A stretch of DNA of 7,512 bases from Alkanindiges sp. Its GTDB lineage: Bacteria; Pseudomonadota; Gammaproteobacteria; Pseudomonadales; Moraxellaceae. Shown here in pieces: positions 5,396 to 7,512 of this stretch. The notes below the pieces were generated by a model. That model was given only the letters and a program-made list of their open reading frames with translations. It did not search any database and was not told the DNA's origin. How positions within the stretch are numbered: position 1 is the first letter of the stretch; each line of letters starts with the position of its first letter. Both the position numbers and the translations under genes were made by a program. The stretch lies in contig JASLIR010000393.1 in the NCBI GenBank assembly GCA_030152125.1, positions 1 to 7,512 of the forward strand, given 5' to 3'.

Positions 5396-5453
5396 AAAGG
5401 GCCAGATGATAGGCACTGCGTTTAGAGTAGCCAATTATCATCTGGTCCTTTTT
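5396..5453 (+). terminator. Strong intrinsic terminator of the LEA-like gene
   Basis: The 16 bases at 5396-5411 (AAAGGGCCAGATGATA) pair with 5436-5451 through 15 Watson-Crick pairs and one G-T. A 24-base loop, itself with a GGC/GCC pairing, lies between. The right arm runs into TTTTT. It begins 22 bases after the stop codon, and the A run on the left allows some function on the minus strand. Confidence 0.88.
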
Positions 5454-5822
5454 ATTGGCGATTTACCCGATAAAACACCTTGTACAGACCGACAGCATTT
5501 TTATGCAGGCAGTTACAGTGTTAAAGAATAAGCTGTATTTCCCTGATTGCAGTCACAAAAAACTGCATGTCCTTTTCGTGGTACCAACACAACACACGCT
5601 TTTATAACAGCCTATTTCGGCTAATCCGCTAGGCTACCTATTAACAAACATCAGGTTATGCAGACTGGGTGTCGCGCCATGCCATGTGGCTATGAGGTAT
5701 CACTCCAGCTTTATAACCGATGTACTGTCGCGTTGCCGTGCTTAATTCAAAACACTCCTGCCGGCAACCGGGCGATCAAATCGCGATTAACCCTTTTAGC
5801 TATTGTTTGATTGGAGAGCGTA
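5454..5822. other. Gene-free stretch of 369 bases before the Ala/Pro-rich gene
   Basis: No convincing frame is present. It contains small dyads only: TGCAGT...ACTGCA at 5548-5567, GTTGCCG...CGGCAAC at 5732-5768, and a 10-base palindrome AATCGCGATT at 5779-5788. The last two lie within 90 bases of the next start codon and may be leader or operator structure. I could not settle on a promoter. Confidence 0.4.
5732..5768 (+). repeat. Inverted repeat in the likely leader of the Ala/Pro-rich gene
   Basis: GTTGCCG (5732-5738) pairs exactly with CGGCAAC (5762-5768) across 23 bases. It lies 54 bases before the start codon at 5823 and is followed by the palindrome AATCGCGATT (5779-5788). The role is unknown, and chance is possible for 7-base arms. 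Confidence 0.3.
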
Positions 5823-6164
5823 ATGAAAGACCTAAAAAGTACATTTGGTAAATTCGCATTGTTGCCGCTATTGTGTTCAACACTGCTATTACCTGTAGCA
5901 GCTTTAGCAGAAGACCCGGTTCCAGCCGGCACTACGGTAAAAAACATCCCCCTGACCACGCTTGCCTATAAGGTAAGTGATGCCTCAGGCCAGGTAGTAG
6001 CCAACCAGCCGCTGTCTGCTATCGTTTCCAGTGCACCAACGCCATCAGCGCCTGCCGCAGTGGACAGCGCACCAGCACCTGATGCCGCACCGCTAGCGCC
6101 AGTTGATGCGGCTCCGGGTACTTCACCAGTATCCCCTGCTGATGCACCGGTACCGGCAAACTAA
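5823..6164 (+). CDS. Small exported Ala/Pro-rich protein
   Basis: The product has 113 residues. A Sec signal peptide covers residues 1-29 (cleavage ALA|EDP). A cysteine at 18 lies inside the hydrophobic core but its context (PLLCS) does not fit a lipobox, so it is probably not a lipoprotein. Residues 30-70 are moderately ordered, with TTVKNIPLTTLAYKVSD and a following VVANQPLSAIVSS. From about 72 to the end the chain is mostly Ala, Pro, Asp, Val and Ser with DAAP and SAP units, and should be extended and disordered. GGAG at 5813-5816 gives 6-base spacing to the ATG at 5823; a TTG at 5811 in the same frame overlaps that site and is rejected. It is followed by a bidirectional terminator. I recognise no family. 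It is one of three exported low-complexity proteins in this stretch. Confidence 0.78.
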   Translation: MKDLKSTFGKFALLPLLCSTLLLPVAALAEDPVPAGTTVKNIPLTTLAYKVSDASGQVVANQPLSAIVSSAPTPSAPAAVDSAPAPDAAPLAPVDAAPGTSPVSPADAPVPAN

Positions 6165-6196
6165 TCCCTAAAGCTCATTCCTGACAGCCAGATACA

Positions 6197-6222
6197 CAAA
6201 AGCCGGGTTAACCCGGCTTTTG
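6197..6222. terminator. Bidirectional intrinsic terminator between the Ala/Pro-rich gene and kup
   Basis: The 26 bases form a perfect palindrome: CAAAAGCCGGGTT and its exact reverse complement, with a TTAA centre as loop. The GC-rich stem is flanked by A on the left and T on the right, so it works on both strands. It lies 33 bases after the plus-strand stop and 34 bases after the kup stop, serving both converging genes. Confidence 0.9.
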
Positions 6223-6255
6223 CTTTATTCAAATACTCATCAGGCACCAGTTCGC

Positions 6256-7512
6256 TTAAATTTCTATCTGGCTGCCCATTTCCACCACCCGGTTGGTAGG
6301 AATCTGGAAGAAATCGCTCACCGGGCTGGTATTGCGCTGCATAGAAATAAATAGCTTTTCACGCCAGGGTGCCATGCCATCACCCACAGTATGGATCAGG
6401 CGCTCTCGTGACACAAAGAAGCTGGTCGACATGATGTCGTATTCCTGCTCAATCAGGGTCAGGCCTTTTTCCAGCGCAGCCGGTGCATCCGGTTGCTCCT
6501 TAAAGCCATAATGCGCGGTTACCCTAAAGAACAGCTCATTTATCTGCTCAGCTTCCACACGTGCCTCCTCTTCCACATAGGGGACATCACGGGTGTGGAT
6601 GGTCATTAACACGTTACGCGTATGTAGTACCTTGTTGTGTTTCAGGTTATGCAACAGAGCATGCGGCACCACATTCGGTGTACTGGTCATAAACACCGCG
6701 GTTCCTTCCACCACATGGGCGCTCGGCCCAATGCTTTTCACAAAAATGTCCAGCGGCAGGGTATCGTGTTGCAGCTTTTCAAACAGTAAATGACGACCAC
6801 GTTTCCAGGTCAGCATGATGGTAAAGGCGACCAGCCCCACCAGTAAAGGGAACCAGCCACCAGCCAGCAACTTCAGCGAGGTAGCGCCAAAGAACACCAG
6901 ATCCAGTGCCAGAAAAGGCACTACCATTAACGCTGTTTTGAGTGGTGACCAGCGCAGTAAACCATGCAGCACAAAACCAACTAGAATGGTGTCACAAATC
7001 ATGGTCATGGTAACGGCCAGACCATAGGCAGCCGCCAGGTTGGAGCTGGACTTGAAGGTTGCAACCAGCAACAGAATCGACCCCAGTAACAGCCAGTTCA
7101 GGAACGGGATATAAATCTGGCCAATTTCAGAATCCGAAGTGTGCTGTACCGTTAAGCGCGGCAAATAACCCAGCTGCATGGCCTGCCGGGCAATGGAAAA
7201 CACACCGGAAATGACAGCCTGCGATGCAATGACGGTGGCAATGGTTGCCAGCCCGATCATCGGATACAGGGCAATATCCGGTACCAGCTTATAAAACGGG
7301 TTTTCCACGGCAGTTGGATCACGCAGCAACAAAGCCCCTTGCCCGGCATAGTTCAGCATTAACGATGGTAAAACGATAAGAAACCATGCCAGTTGAATCG
7401 GCTTGCGGCCAAAATGGCCCATGTCGGCATACAGCGCCTCACCACCGGTAATGGTCAGTACTACTGCACTCATTGCTAAAAAGGCGATCCCCGGATGCGC
7501 ATACACAAAATA
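6256..7512 (-). CDS. kup: Kup low-affinity potassium transporter, C-terminal two thirds (cut by the window edge)
   Basis: Kup imports K+ with protons across the inner membrane and belongs to the KUP/HAK/KT family. The window holds 418 residues against about 620 for the E. coli protein; the N-terminal third lies beyond the right edge. The frame is open to the last base, and the GTG at 7506 is an internal Val codon. Family signatures are clear: [35 protein letters not shown] and IYIPFLNW, then [11 protein letters not shown]. About seven membrane segments are visible (within residues 1-235 of the fragment). A cytosolic C-terminal domain follows, beginning near [13 protein letters not shown] and including [10 protein letters not shown] and SFFVSRE. 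It ends [12 protein letters not shown], close to the E. coli terminus, so the 3' end is intact. It converges on the Ala/Pro-rich gene and shares the bidirectional terminator there. Confidence 0.97.
   Translation of the reverse strand, partial: YFVYAHPGIAFLAMSAVVLTITGGEALYADMGHFGRKPIQLAWFLIVLPSLMLNYAGQGALLLRDPTAVENPFYKLVPDIALYPMIGLATIATVIASQAVISGVFSIARQAMQLGYLPRLTVQHTSDSEIGQIYIPFLNWLLLGSILLLVATFKSSSNLAAAYGLAVTMTMICDTILVGFVLHGLLRWSPLKTALMVVPFLALDLVFFGATSLKLLAGGWFPLLVGLVAFTIMLTWKRGRHLLFEKLQHDTLPLDIFVKSIGPSAHVVEGTAVFMTSTPNVVPHALLHNLKHNKVLHTRNVLMTIHTRDVPYVEEEARVEAEQINELFFRVTAHYGFKEQPDAPAALEKGLTLIEQEYDIMSTSFFVSRERLIHTVGDGMAPWREKLFISMQRNTSPVSDFFQIPTNRVVEMGSQIEI

Noticed and set aside
5823..5909. Lipoprotein signal in the Ala/Pro-rich protein (Cys 18)
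   Set aside because: The residue before Cys is Leu and the context PLLCS does not match a lipobox; an AxA site downstream fits ordinary signal peptidase better.

Overview
The window reads as chromosomal DNA from a Gram-negative bacterium, most likely a gamma- or betaproteobacterium. Base composition looks moderate (upper 40s % GC by eye). The Gram-negative call rests on an AqpZ-type aquaporin of exactly E. coli length, a Kup potassium transporter very close to the proteobacterial form, several Sec signal peptides ending in AxA, and classical GGAG ribosome binding sites. The species cannot be named from the sequence alone.

Layout, left to right. Positions 1-150 may hold the start of a membrane protein on the minus strand that runs off the left edge (weak call). 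A divergent intergenic region with a CRP/Vfr-like palindrome leads into aqpZ (355-1050, +). A small unrecognised protein (1088-1357, -) converges on aqpZ. A 470-base gene-free block (1358-1825) carries three consecutive perfect inverted repeats, one of them a bidirectional terminator. Then come two minus-strand genes: cyanase cynS (1826-2275) and, upstream of it, an exported DNA/RNA non-specific endonuclease (2384-3382).

From 3630 to 6164 there are three plus-strand genes for small exported low-complexity proteins, separated by unusually long gene-free stretches. They are a Ser/Thr-rich protein (3630-3920), an Ala/Lys-rich LEA-like protein built on 11-residue periodicity (4636-5373), and an Ala/Pro-rich protein (5823-6164). 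The gap after the first holds an 85-base unit bounded by 15-base perfect inverted repeats. The second and third end in strong intrinsic terminators, so each is probably its own transcript. The right edge holds the C-terminal two thirds of kup (6256-7512, -).

How the genes might work together: water flux (AqpZ), potassium uptake (Kup) and a LEA-like periplasmic protein all fit an osmotic or desiccation theme. They are not one operon, however, and the theme is inference. I see no complete novel defence or mobile system. The most unusual items are the exported LEA-like repeat protein, the hairpin block at 1565-1683 and the 15-base inverted-repeat unit at 3972-4056.
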